From Ascidiaceihabitans sp. (lineage in GTDB: Bacteria; Pseudomonadota; Alphaproteobacteria; Rhodobacterales; Rhodobacteraceae): a DNA stretch of 64,000 nucleotides. Positions 43,036 to 52,505 of this stretch are shown in pieces; positions within the stretch are counted from its first letter, which is position 1, and every line of letters begins with the position of its first letter. The stretch covers positions 16,738 to 80,737 of the forward strand of contig JAOKHV010000005.1 in the NCBI GenBank assembly GCA_028248455.1, read 5' to 3'. Under the pieces are notes generated by a model. The model saw only the letters and a list, made by a program, of their open reading frames with translations, did not search any database and was not told the origin of the DNA. The translations under genes and the position numbers were made by a program.

Positions 43036-43560
43036 TTAGCAGTGATGTAAGGTGGTATGACCCCATTGCATGTTCACAATGCCACCCTGAGGGGCAATGT
43101 GGGGGTCAAACGCGACCAAAGTCTCTGACTGGATCTCGCTAATCTCAATGGTGTTGGCCCAAACCATATCTTTAGGTGCTTCAATCGCAATCTGGGTCAT
43201 GACCCGCATTTGCACCTGTGAGAATTCAAACTGACCAAACAGCGGCACCGCCAAAATTGGCAGTAGAACAGCAATAAAAATAAGTGTTTCGAACTGCCAG
43301 AACAGTAAAGCGACACAGAGTAAAACCACCGGCAGCACCATCAATTGGAATGTCTGGTGTGATGATTTTGAAAGCAGCGGGTCAAATAACAATTGCGCGG
43401 ATGCAACGTAAAAAACTGGGAACACCGTCACAAGAACGGTTGTGACGGTGTCCAAAGAAAAGACGCCAGATAAGAAATGAAGTCCATAGTAGATCGCACA
43501 ATAGCCAAAGGCAAAGCACACGCGCACAGCGGCGCTTTGCCTTTGAAGCCATTTTATCAT
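43036..43560 (-). CDS. Small membrane protein with truncated SRPBCC-like C-terminus
   Basis: ATGA overlap with upstream gene; TM helices then QIAIEAPKDMVWANTIEISEIQSE. Confidence 0.5.
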   Translation of the reverse strand: MIKWLQRQSAAVRVCFAFGYCAIYYGLHFLSGVFSLDTVTTVLVTVFPVFYVASAQLLFDPLLSKSSHQTFQLMVLPVVLLCVALLFWQFETLIFIAVLLPILAVPLFGQFEFSQVQMRVMTQIAIEAPKDMVWANTIEISEIQSETLVAFDPHIAPQGGIVNMQWGHTTLHHC

Positions 43561-46010
43561 GCGCGGATGCGATCGTCTTCTGGATCCCATAGTGGTTGAT
43601 CGGCGTGCACAACAGCCTTGCAACGGGCGCCAAAGATTTCGACCTCAAGCTCGGTTCCCGGGGCTGCCAGTTCCGCCTTAACAACGCCCAGCGCGATGGA
43701 TTTGTTCACACGAAACCCCCAGTCGCCAGATGTCGTTTCACCGACCACTTCATCACCATTCCAAATCGTCGACATGTAAGGTGCATCGGCGAACGGTGCG
43801 TCTACAGTCATGGTCACAAACATCTTCTTCACGCCCGCATCTTTCTCAGCCAGCAAAGCAGCTTTGCCGATAAAGTCTTGGGGTTTGTCAAAGCGGATAA
43901 AGCGTTCCATGCCGCCCTCTAGCAATGTGTAATCTGTGGACAGATCACCCTTCCAAGTGCGGTACCCTTTTTCGATCCGCATTGAGTTCAACGCATACAT
44001 GCCGAATGGTTTGGCACCTGCATCGCGGATCGCCTCATAGGCGGCTTTGCTGTCCTCAAAGGACGTATGCACTTCCCAACCCAGCTCGCCACAGAACGAG
44101 ATACGCATCAGTTTACACGGCACGCCAGCGATGGTCGCGTCTTGCAACGTGAGCCACCCTTTTGTCAGGTCTGCACCTTCCACAATACCAGACAACAGAT
44201 CGCGTGACTGTGCGCCTGTGACCAATGCTGTTGACCACTCTTTGGTGATGTCTGTCATCGTAAGCGAGCCATCGGTTGGCAAGCGTGATTGCAAGAACTC
44301 AAGGTCATGCCACTGTGCCACGGCTGCTGTCATGATCCAGAAGTCGTCTTCGCCCCAACGGATGATTGTCACCTCTGTCACGATGCGTCCACGGCTGTCT
44401 GTGAAATAGCCAAGGTTCATGCGGCCCGCTTTTGGCAAGGCACCCGCGATTTGACCACGTAGCCATTCCGCCGCACCTGCGCCAGAAAGCGTGTAGCGCG
44501 AGAAGCCTGGCATATCGAGGACACCTGTTGCGTTTGTGCAGGCCTCGACTTCCTCCTCAACCCGTTTGACCCACGGCCCTTCGCGCGACCATGTTTCGGT
44601 TGCGGCCTCGGATGTGTCATCGCCATCTTGGGCGAACCAGTTGGCACGTTCCCAACCGTTATAGGCCCCCATCTGTGCGCCCGATGCCAACAGCTTGGCG
44701 TGGTTTGGCGATAGCTTTTTGTCGCGCCCTGCTGGCCATTCGTGGTGTGGGAAGTGCATGGCGTATTCGTGGCCATAAGTTTCCAACGCCTTGGATAGGC
44801 AGTAGTCGTGATCGGCGTAATCTGTGTAACGACGTGGATCGATGGCCCACATGTCCAATTCAGTTTCGCCGTGCATAATCCATTCCGCCATAACCTTACC
44901 CGCGCCACCACCTTGGGCGATGCCAAATGTAAAGGAGTGCGCCTCGAATGCATTGGGAACACCCGGCATAGGACCAACCATTGGCAGACCGTCCGGCGCA
45001 TAGGGAATGGGACCGTTGATGTTACGGCCGATACCAGCGGTACCAAGGGCTGGCAAACGTTCCATCGCGTCCTCGATGTAGAACTCAAGACGGTCCAGAT
45101 CATCGGGGTACAGTTGGAAGCTGAAGTCTTCTGGCATTGGATCCTGAGGGGTGACCCAGTGCGCCTTACAATTGCGTTCATATGGACCAAGGTTCAGGCC
45201 ATTTTTGTCCTGACGTAAGTAGTATGAAATATCCACGTCACGGATCATGGGCATCTTGTGGCCCTTTTCTTTGGTCCACGCTTCAAGCTCTGCGATTGGC
45301 TCTGTCAGGAAATACTGGTGGGACATAACAACCATTGGAACCGTGCGTCCGCCCCAAGGTTTGAACATCTCACCAATGCGCTGTGCATAATAGCCGCCAC
45401 AGTTCACAACTTTCTCGCAGCGGATATCGCCCTTCTCAGTTTTCACGATCCACTCGTCGCCATCGCGTTCAATGCCAACAACGGAACAGAAACGTTCGAT
45501 ACGGCCACCTGCGTCACGGGCACCTTTTGCCAGTGCTTGGGTCAACTGTGCGGGATCGATATCACCGTCCAACGGATCCCAAAGACCACCCGCCAGATCA
45601 TGGGTTTCCATGAACGGGTTCAGCTCTTTCAATTCCGCGGGTGTGCAAATGTCCATTTGTAGACCCTGATAACGGCCCATACCTGCAACGCGTTCGAATT
45701 CTTGCATCCGCTCTTTCGAGTGGGCCAAGCGGATCGCGCCAGTCACGTGGTAGTTCATCGGATATCCAACATCTTCGCCCAACGAACGATACATCGCAGC
45801 CGAATACCGCTGCATGTTCATCACGGCCCAAGACCCCGCAAAGTTAGGAACATTGCCTGCCGCGTGCCACGTGGAACCGGCGGTCAGCTCGTTCTTTTCA
45901 ACCAGCACACAATCTTTGTAGCCAGCTTTAGCTAGGTGATAGAGTGTCGATGTACCGACTACACCGCCACCGATGACAACCACACGGGCCGTTGTTGGAA
46001 ATTCACTCAT
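43557..46010 (-). CDS. FAD-dependent dimethylglycine/sarcosine dehydrogenase family (second paralogue)
   Basis: VVVIGGGVVGTSTLYHLAKAGYKDCVLVEKNELTAGSTWHAAGNVPNF; GcvT C-terminus. Confidence 0.9.
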   Translation of the reverse strand: MSEFPTTARVVVIGGGVVGTSTLYHLAKAGYKDCVLVEKNELTAGSTWHAAGNVPNFAGSWAVMNMQRYSAAMYRSLGEDVGYPMNYHVTGAIRLAHSKERMQEFERVAGMGRYQGLQMDICTPAELKELNPFMETHDLAGGLWDPLDGDIDPAQLTQALAKGARDAGGRIERFCSVVGIERDGDEWIVKTEKGDIRCEKVVNCGGYYAQRIGEMFKPWGGRTVPMVVMSHQYFLTEPIAELEAWTKEKGHKMPMIRDVDISYYLRQDKNGLNLGPYERNCKAHWVTPQDPMPEDFSFQLYPDDLDRLEFYIEDAMERLPALGTAGIGRNINGPIPYAPDGLPMVGPMPGVPNAFEAHSFTFGIAQGGGAGKVMAEWIMHGETELDMWAIDPRRYTDYADHDYCLSKALETYGHEYAMHFPHHEWPAGRDKKLSPNHAKLLASGAQMGAYNGWERANWFAQDGDDTSEAATETWSREGPWVKRVEEEVEACTNATGVLDMPGFSRYTLSGAGAAEWLRGQIAGALPKAGRMNLGYFTDSRGRIVTEVTIIRWGEDDFWIMTAAVAQWHDLEFLQSRLPTDGSLTMTDITKEWSTALVTGAQSRDLLSGIVEGADLTKGWLTLQDATIAGVPCKLMRISFCGELGWEVHTSFEDSKAAYEAIRDAGAKPFGMYALNSMRIEKGYRTWKGDLSTDYTLLEGGMERFIRFDKPQDFIGKAALLAEKDAGVKKMFVTMTVDAPFADAPYMSTIWNGDEVVGETTSGDWGFRVNKSIALGVVKAELAAPGTELEVEIFGARCKAVVHADQPLWDPEDDRIRA

Positions 46011-46012
46011 GT

Positions 46013-46390
46013 CTATTGCTCCCTTTGCGGCACGTTGTCCGCGATTTTATAGTAATCACCTTTGTCCGCGACAAAGATGTGTTTTTGAAGTTCGAGCCCT
46101 GTGGGCCCATCGATTACTCCCAAAGAAAAACTCATGCCCTCCTCGGCATGCGCTTTCCAAAATAAGAAACAGCCGCAGGTCGGGCAGAACCAACGCTTGG
46201 CCGTTTCAGAGGCGGCGAACCAACGCACGTCGCCTGTAATATCAAAGCTCTCCATATCGCCACACCCAGAGGCCCAGTGATGGCCTGACTGTTTGCGACA
46301 CTGCGTGCAGTGACAGGCTGATACGCTTTGACCGCCATCTTTGACGGTAAAGGTCACGCCTTTGCAGTTGCAGCTTCCTGTCAGCATCAC
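46013..46390 (-). CDS. GFA (glutathione-dependent formaldehyde-activating) family protein
   Basis: GSCNCKGVTF...ACHCTQCRKQSGHH...WFCPTCGCFLFWK. Confidence 0.88.
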   Translation of the reverse strand: MMLTGSCNCKGVTFTVKDGGQSVSACHCTQCRKQSGHHWASGCGDMESFDITGDVRWFAASETAKRWFCPTCGCFLFWKAHAEEGMSFSLGVIDGPTGLELQKHIFVADKGDYYKIADNVPQREQ

Positions 46391-47007
46391 CCTCTCCCCG
46401 GTGCGCTGGCCGTGCCCAAGAGCAGGCCATAGATGACGAAGCACGCACCCATGGCGCGGCGCAGCCAAACGTTAAACACAACACCCATCGCCGCGCGTCC
46501 TAAGCCGGCACCGATAGCCGTGAACCCCATGTAGGACAGTGCCGTCAGTGTGAGTGCGGTTGGCATGATTAGCCCCATCTGGTCCCAGATCGGTACATCC
46601 GGTTGAACGAACTGTGAAAAGGCCGCCAGATAACCACCAACAGATTTGGGATTGATCACCGCAATCGCCAATGCGTTGCTATAGATGGACCCCGCGCCTT
46701 TGGGCAATTCAGGTGCGGGATTGCGCGCATTGATCCAGCCGCGCACCCCGATAAAAATTAAGAAGCCTGCGCCGATCAGTTTGGCCACATTGAACGCCAC
46801 AGGTGAGGCCGCAATCAGTGCAGTGATCCCCATCGCCGATAAAACTAGGAACATTATTGCTTGGGTCAGTATTGCTGCAACGCCAACAAGTCCACGACGG
46901 AACCCAACGTTCATACCGTTGTTGATGCAGTTCACGGCATTTGGCCCTGGCGTGATCACAAAGACCCCCCAAAACACAGCGAATATGATCCAACTTTCAA
47001 ACGACAT
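46387..47007 (-). CDS. LysE/RhtB-family translocator
   Basis: FVITPGPNAVNCINNGMNVGFRRGLVGVAAIL. Confidence 0.9.
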   Translation of the reverse strand: MSFESWIIFAVFWGVFVITPGPNAVNCINNGMNVGFRRGLVGVAAILTQAIMFLVLSAMGITALIAASPVAFNVAKLIGAGFLIFIGVRGWINARNPAPELPKGAGSIYSNALAIAVINPKSVGGYLAAFSQFVQPDVPIWDQMGLIMPTALTLTALSYMGFTAIGAGLGRAAMGVVFNVWLRRAMGACFVIYGLLLGTASAPGRG

Positions 47008-47580
47008 TTAATACACCGGAGGGGCAATAACCCAAACCGCAACGGCGGGGGTATCATAGGGGTTCATCCAACGGTGCGGTTCGCCTTTGATGCGAAAGCT
47101 GTCCCCTGGATTGATCTTGAAAATTTGGCCCGCAATCTCAAGGTCCAATTTACCGGAGATAAGGTATCCCACCTCTTGGGTCGGACGTGTCACAGGTTCA
47201 GCGATTTCGCTAAAGGGTTCAAAGGTAGAATGCACCATTTCGAAATCGTCCGTCAGATCGGGCGACAATAGTTCTTCGACCAAGCCAGCGGTATGCGACC
47301 CCATTGGACGACGCGAACCATGGCGCACAACGTAACCCGCCTCGTGCGCTGGCGCAGCAGCGTGACGAAATAGCATTGAAATCGGAACACCCAACAGCGC
47401 TGCGATTTCGCGCAGGTCACTGATGGACGGATCGGACAGATCGCGTTCAACCTGACTTAGCCAACCCACAGAACGCCCCAAGCTTTCGGCCATGTCCGAC
47501 AGCGTAAGCCCCCGCGATTTACGCAAGGCCCTAAGGTCAGCACCTAGGGTTTCAGGTTTACTAAGGTCGGTTTGCAGCAT
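47008..47580 (-). CDS. XRE-family regulator with C-terminal cupin
   Basis: LRALRKSRGLTLSDMAESLGRSVGWLSQVERDLSDPSISDLREIAALLG + cupin. Confidence 0.92.
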   Translation of the reverse strand: MLQTDLSKPETLGADLRALRKSRGLTLSDMAESLGRSVGWLSQVERDLSDPSISDLREIAALLGVPISMLFRHAAAPAHEAGYVVRHGSRRPMGSHTAGLVEELLSPDLTDDFEMVHSTFEPFSEIAEPVTRPTQEVGYLISGKLDLEIAGQIFKINPGDSFRIKGEPHRWMNPYDTPAVAVWVIAPPVY

Positions 47581-47589
47581 GAAAGGCCC

Positions 47590-47614
47590 GTGAAATTATA
47601 CAACTTAATTTCAC
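47590..47614. promoter_or_regulatory. Perfect inverted repeat, candidate operator for the XRE-cupin regulator
   Basis: GTGAAATTA-TACAACT-TAATTTCAC, 9-bp arms, 10 bp upstream of the regulator start. Confidence 0.75.
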
Positions 47615-47666
47615 GGTGATGCCGAGTTGCGTGAAAAATCAAGTAATTTCTTCACGAGCGCCCAAT

Positions 47667-48134
47667 TTAAGGTGCGTTTGCCAACCTAAACGTGTCCGCC
47701 AATATGGCTGTCAGCGCATCCGCATCTGTTTGGGTGAATGCATCAGGTTGATCGCTATCAAGGTCAAACACCCCCAATAACACCCCATTTCCATTCACCA
47801 CGGGCAAAACCAACTCAGACCGTGTTGAACCGGCGCAGGCGATATGACCAGGGAACGCATCAACGTCTGCCACCAGCTGAACCTCAAGGCTGCGTGCGGC
47901 TGCACCACAAACTCCGCGTGAAAAAGGAATCACAAGACAACCGTGCCCGCCCTGATAAGGGCCGATTTTCATCAACTCGGGTTCGGTCACGCGGTAGAAC
48001 CCCGTCCAATCAAAACGGTCGTCACTGTGGTGCACTTCGCAGGCAACCGTCGCCATCAGCGCAACGGCATCTGTTTCGCCCTCAGCCAAAGACGCGATGG
48101 ATTGGCTAAGGGACTTGTAATCAACTTGCATGGT
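47667..48134 (-). CDS. GAF-domain free methionine-(R)-sulfoxide reductase
   Basis: SRGVCGAAARSLEVQLVADVDAFPGHIACAGSTRSELVLPV. Confidence 0.88.
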   Translation of the reverse strand, partial: TMQVDYKSLSQSIASLAEGETDAVALMATVACEVHHSDDRFDWTGFYRVTEPELMKIGPYQGGHGCLVIPFSRGVCGAAARSLEVQLVADVDAFPGHIACAGSTRSELVLPVVNGNGVLLGVFDLDSDQPDAFTQTDADALTAILADTFRLANAP

Positions 48135-48155
48135 CTGACTTTCCATTGGATCAGG

Positions 48156-49328
48156 TTAAGGGCGTTCAATCGCAATGGCAGTACCCTCGCCACCACCAAT
48201 GCAAATTGCTGCGATACCGCGTTTAAGACCACGTTTTTCCAGCGCGTTTAGCAAGGTCACGATGATCCGCGCCCCAGATGCACCAATAGGATGGCCCAGC
48301 GCACAAGCGCCACCATTTACGTTGACGATGTCATGGCTGATCCCCATCTCGTGCATGAAGGCAAGGGGGACAACGGCGAAGGCCTCGTTCACTTCCCAAA
48401 GGTCCACGTCATCCTTGGACCAGCCAATTTGCTCAAGCAGTTTTTGCGCCGCTGGTACTGGGGCCGTGGTGAACAGGCTGGGAGCCTGAGCGTGGCTGGC
48501 GTGCCCCTTAATGTGCGCACGAATGGTCATACCTTTGGCTTGTGCGACGTCTTGCGCGGCCAGAACCAATGCGGCAGCCCCATCAGAAATGGAAGATGAA
48601 TTGGCAGCCGTTACAGTGCCACCCTCACGAAACGCTGGTTTCAACTGTGGGATTTTGTCGGGGCGCGCTTTGGCAGGTTGTTCATCTATGCTGATGGTCA
48701 CCATGCCTTTACGGCTTTTCATCTCAACCGGTGCTATCTCTTGATCGAAGGCGTCATTGCCCTGCGCTTTGATCGCGCGTGATAGGGACGCTAACGCATA
48801 GTCATCTTGGATCTCGCGGGTGAATTGGAAAGCTTCGGCGCAATCCTCTGCAAAGCTGCCCATGAGGCGACCTTTGTCATAGGCGTCCTCTAAACCGTCG
48901 AGGAACATGTGGTCGATGACGTTGCCATGCCCAAGTCGCGCACCGCCACGCATTTTCTCTAGCAAGTACGGCGCGTTTGTCATGCTTTCCATGCCGCCCG
49001 CGATCATCACGTCCGTGTTGCCCAGCGCAATCTGGTCATAGGCTATCATCGCAGCCTTCATACCAGACCCGCACATCTTGTTTAGTGTAGTGGCAGGAAC
49101 CTCTTCGCCCAAACCACCCTCAAATCCAGCTTGGCGCGCAGGCGCTTGACCCTGCCCCGCTGGCAAAACACAGCCCATCAGAACCTCATCCACCGTATCA
49201 GTTTGCGCTCCAGCAAGGGCCGCTTTGATAGCAGCACCACCCAATTGCGCGGCTGTCATTGGTGCAAAGTCACCTTGGAACCCACCCATTGGCGTGCGCG
49301 CAGCACCTGCAATAACGACATTTTTCAT
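48156..49328 (-). CDS. Acetyl-CoA C-acyltransferase (thiolase)
   Basis: NKMCGSGMKAAMIAYD; NVNGGACALGHPIGASGARI; CIGGGEGTA. Confidence 0.95.
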   Translation of the reverse strand: MKNVVIAGAARTPMGGFQGDFAPMTAAQLGGAAIKAALAGAQTDTVDEVLMGCVLPAGQGQAPARQAGFEGGLGEEVPATTLNKMCGSGMKAAMIAYDQIALGNTDVMIAGGMESMTNAPYLLEKMRGGARLGHGNVIDHMFLDGLEDAYDKGRLMGSFAEDCAEAFQFTREIQDDYALASLSRAIKAQGNDAFDQEIAPVEMKSRKGMVTISIDEQPAKARPDKIPQLKPAFREGGTVTAANSSSISDGAAALVLAAQDVAQAKGMTIRAHIKGHASHAQAPSLFTTAPVPAAQKLLEQIGWSKDDVDLWEVNEAFAVVPLAFMHEMGISHDIVNVNGGACALGHPIGASGARIIVTLLNALEKRGLKRGIAAICIGGGEGTAIAIERP

Positions 49329-49423
49329 AGTAAGTGCTCCGAATTTTTATGTGTCATGGACACGAGTTGGTAAGACTTAAGGCTTAGTTGTGGCCGCGTT
49401 GGTGACGATCATAGGTGCATAAA

Positions 49424-49771
49424 ATGGAATTATCGACCAAAACTGTAGACCCTGTTCTGATCGTGTCTGTGAATGAGGACCGAATTGATGCAGCTGTTGC
49501 AATCGAATTCAAAGATGCGATGCGCGCTGAAACTTTGGATGAGCCCAAAATTGTGGTCCTCGATTTGAGTACAGTTAACTTTATCGACTCTAGCGGATTG
49601 GGGGCCATTGTTGCCTCAATGAAGCATATGGGACAAGATCGAACATTGGCTTTGGCAGGGTTAACGCCAACCGTTGATAAGGTGTTTCGCCTGACCCGAA
49701 TGGATACCGTTTTCAGTCTGTTCGCGACTTTGGAAGGTGCATTGGAGGCACTATGCAATCCCCCCGCTTGA
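49424..49771 (+). CDS. STAS-domain anti-sigma factor antagonist (RsbV-like)
   Basis: IVVLDLSTVNFIDSSGLGAIVASMK. Confidence 0.9.
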   Translation: MELSTKTVDPVLIVSVNEDRIDAAVAIEFKDAMRAETLDEPKIVVLDLSTVNFIDSSGLGAIVASMKHMGQDRTLALAGLTPTVDKVFRLTRMDTVFSLFATLEGALEALCNPPA

Positions 49772-49790
49772 TGTTTAGGAGTTTGTTCTA

Positions 49791-50249
49791 ATGTCCTCAC
49801 AGCCCGTATCCTTTTGCGTAACGTTCAGCGTGACCAGCGGCGTATTTGCGGCGCGCAAGGCACTGGCCAAACTGTTGGATGGCTTGGCCCCTTTGCAACT
49901 AGACTCTGAGGATGCCGATAGTATCAAGATGGTACTGGCTGAGGTGCTGAATAACATCGTGGAACACGGGTACCCTAACCCCCAAGAACCAGGGCCTATT
50001 GGGGTTCAATGCACTTTGGTGGGAGATGGATTGGACATTGCGTTAACGGATACAGGCGAACCAATGCCAAATGGCGAACCACCAATTGGCAACGCCCCCA
50101 ACACCAACGTTCAGTTTGCGGATTTGCCTGAGGGCGGGTTTGGATGGTTTCTAATAAAGATGTTTGCCCAAAATATCACATACAAGCGCACCGGCAGCAT
50201 CAACACATTGGCATTCCATCTGCCCATTCGCGTCAAAATAAGTGCCTAG
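49791..50249 (+). CDS. ATP-binding anti-sigma factor (RsbW/SpoIIAB-like HATPase)
   Basis: KMVLAEVLNNIVEHGYP; DTGEPMP; GGFGWFLIKMFAQNITY. Confidence 0.88.
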   Translation: MSSQPVSFCVTFSVTSGVFAARKALAKLLDGLAPLQLDSEDADSIKMVLAEVLNNIVEHGYPNPQEPGPIGVQCTLVGDGLDIALTDTGEPMPNGEPPIGNAPNTNVQFADLPEGGFGWFLIKMFAQNITYKRTGSINTLAFHLPIRVKISA

Positions 50250-50485
50250 TGGTATAAAAAGATAAAATCGACTTTTCCCAAAAGGGTCACAGGTGAAGCA
50301 CAATTACGCCGTGAATCGAGGTCATACGGTTACTTATAGTTGCATAAAGCTTCCCTCGGCGTCGCGAATTCACGGCCCCCCCCCAGTTCGCTACGTCGAG
50401 GCACTACCCCCCTATTTCCACTTTTGGTGGACTTCCCCCTCACCGTCGCTAAGTTGCTAATCAAATGATTGGCAAAGGTTTCGAT

Positions 50486-52063
50486 ATGCGTGATTTCCAA
50501 CTCCCCGGACGGTCCCCTGTTTTTGCAAGCAATGGAATGTGTGCCACGTCGCACCCCCTTGCTGCACAAGAAGCAATTAACATCCTAAAGGCAGGCGGCA
50601 ACGCGATGGACGCCGCAATCGCAGGCGCCGTCTTATTGGGCATCTGCGAGCCACAGATGACTGGGATCGGTGGCGATTGTTTCGTCCTATATTCCCCTGC
50701 TGACAGCGATGAAGTTCATGCCATAAACGGATCAGGCCGCGCACCAGTTGCTTTGGACAGCGCAACCTTGCGCAATGAGGGCCAAGCAACTGTTCCTTTG
50801 AAAAGCGCCCATGCCGTAACCGTGCCGACCGCAATCGATGCGTTTTGCAATCTTTCCGAACAGGTCGGCAAGCTGGGCCTTGATCGCATTTTGGCACCTG
50901 CCATTCATTACGCAGATGCCGGCGTTCCGGTGGCACCACGCGTCGCATTTGACTGGGCCAATGACGCGGGCACTTTGCAAGGCTCTGCGCGCGAAAAGTA
51001 TTTGTTTGATGGCATCGCGCCAACAGTTGGGCAAATTTTCCGCTCACCGGGTCAAGCAGAGGTATTGCGCCGTATCGCCAAAGATGGTCGCGATGCGTTT
51101 TACACAGGTGAAATCGCAGAGGACATGGTGTCGAGCCTTACCGCAGCCGGTGGTGTCCACACGGTCGCAGATTTCGCAAATGCCGCCAGTGATGAAACAA
51201 GGCCTATCGGTGGCGATTACAAAGACATCGAAGTGGTTGAGCATCCACCAAACGGCCAAGGTGCCACGGCGTTGTTGATGCTAAATATCTTGTCGCACTT
51301 TGACATTGCGTCGATGGACCCCTTCGGCTCCCAACGTGCCCATATTGAGGCCGAGGCTTCCAAGCTGGCCTATGACGCACGCAATCGGTTCTTGGCTGAT
51401 CCAGAACACACCACGCGCGTCGACCATATGCTGTCTGCAGAAACCGCATCCAAGTTGGCAGCGTTGATTGATCCAAAACGCGCGATGCAAGCTGCGGCAC
51501 CGCTAACCGAATCCGTTCATAAGGATACCATTTACATCACTGTGGTGGATCGCGACGGCATGGCGGTTTCATTGATCTATTCCATCTTCCACGGTTTCGG
51601 ATCGGGCATAGCATCTGAGAAGTTCGGCATACTAATGCAGAACCGCGGCGCTGGCTTTACCTTGGAACAAGGTCACGCGAATGAGCTGAAGGGCGGCAAA
51701 CGTCCGATGCACACCATCATTCCCGGAATGGTCCGCCAGAACGGCAAACCGATCATGCCGTTTGGTGTGATGGGGGGTGCATATCAACCCAATGGTCACG
51801 CGCGCTTTGCCAGTAATCTAACCGACTTCGGGATGGACCCTCAAACCGCAATCGACGCGCCACGTGCCTTTAGCGATGCAGGTAATATGAAGGTCGAACG
51901 CGGCTATTCAGATGCTGTGCGCCAAGAGCTAAGTGACTTAGGCCACAACGTCAGCATTCCAGACACAGCAATCGGCGGTGCCCAAGCGATTTTGATCCGC
52001 GAAGATGGCGTGCTTGAGGGGGCCAGTGATGCGCGTAAAGATGGCTGTGCATTAGGATACTAA
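50486..52063 (+). CDS. Gamma-glutamyltransferase family protein
   Basis: LKAGGNAMDAAIAGAVLLGICEPQMTGIGGDCFVLY; HKDTIYITVVDRDGMAVSLIYS (catalytic Thr). Confidence 0.93.
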   Translation: MRDFQLPGRSPVFASNGMCATSHPLAAQEAINILKAGGNAMDAAIAGAVLLGICEPQMTGIGGDCFVLYSPADSDEVHAINGSGRAPVALDSATLRNEGQATVPLKSAHAVTVPTAIDAFCNLSEQVGKLGLDRILAPAIHYADAGVPVAPRVAFDWANDAGTLQGSAREKYLFDGIAPTVGQIFRSPGQAEVLRRIAKDGRDAFYTGEIAEDMVSSLTAAGGVHTVADFANAASDETRPIGGDYKDIEVVEHPPNGQGATALLMLNILSHFDIASMDPFGSQRAHIEAEASKLAYDARNRFLADPEHTTRVDHMLSAETASKLAALIDPKRAMQAAAPLTESVHKDTIYITVVDRDGMAVSLIYSIFHGFGSGIASEKFGILMQNRGAGFTLEQGHANELKGGKRPMHTIIPGMVRQNGKPIMPFGVMGGAYQPNGHARFASNLTDFGMDPQTAIDAPRAFSDAGNMKVERGYSDAVRQELSDLGHNVSIPDTAIGGAQAILIREDGVLEGASDARKDGCALGY

Positions 52064-52095
52064 ACGAACGGTGGGCCATTGGCCCGCCGAACACC

Positions 52096-52419
52096 TTAGT
52101 TCATTTGGAAATGCAGCGGATATGTACCGTCTTGGAACGGACCAAACAAGTCGGGAATATCTGGGTGATCCACCGGTTCGCCAGAATAATCAGCCAATAG
52201 GTTCTGTTCGGACACGTAAGCCACATAGTAGCTTTGGTCGTTTTCAGCCAAAAGGTGATAGTACGGCTGTTCTTTGATCGGGCGGCTTTCCTCAGGAATA
52301 GCCTCGTACCAATCATCCGTATTTGCGAATTGAGGATCGACGTCAAATATCACACCCCGAAAGGGATGCTTCTTGTGCCGGACAACTTGTCCCAAATGAT
52401 ATTTTGCACGAATTCTTAG
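52096..52419 (-). CDS. hspQ: Heat shock protein HspQ
   Basis: KYHLGQVVRHKKHPFRGVIFDVDPQFANTDDWYE...PYYHLLAEN. Confidence 0.93.
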   Translation of the reverse strand, partial: LRIRAKYHLGQVVRHKKHPFRGVIFDVDPQFANTDDWYEAIPEESRPIKEQPYYHLLAENDQSYYVAYVSEQNLLADYSGEPVDHPDIPDLFGPFQDGTYPLHFQMN

Positions 52420-52505
52420 CATAGCATTGCAGCCCCTATCGCTCGTTAGTAGACGTTGCAAGGGACCTTTGTCCAATTTTTGAAGCCTTTTTTAGGAAAC
52501 AGTCT

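Noticed and set aside
44417-45190. 257-aa minus-strand ORF inside the second DMGDH-like gene
   Set aside because: Alternate-frame ORF within a clearly coding gene; no recognisable domain.
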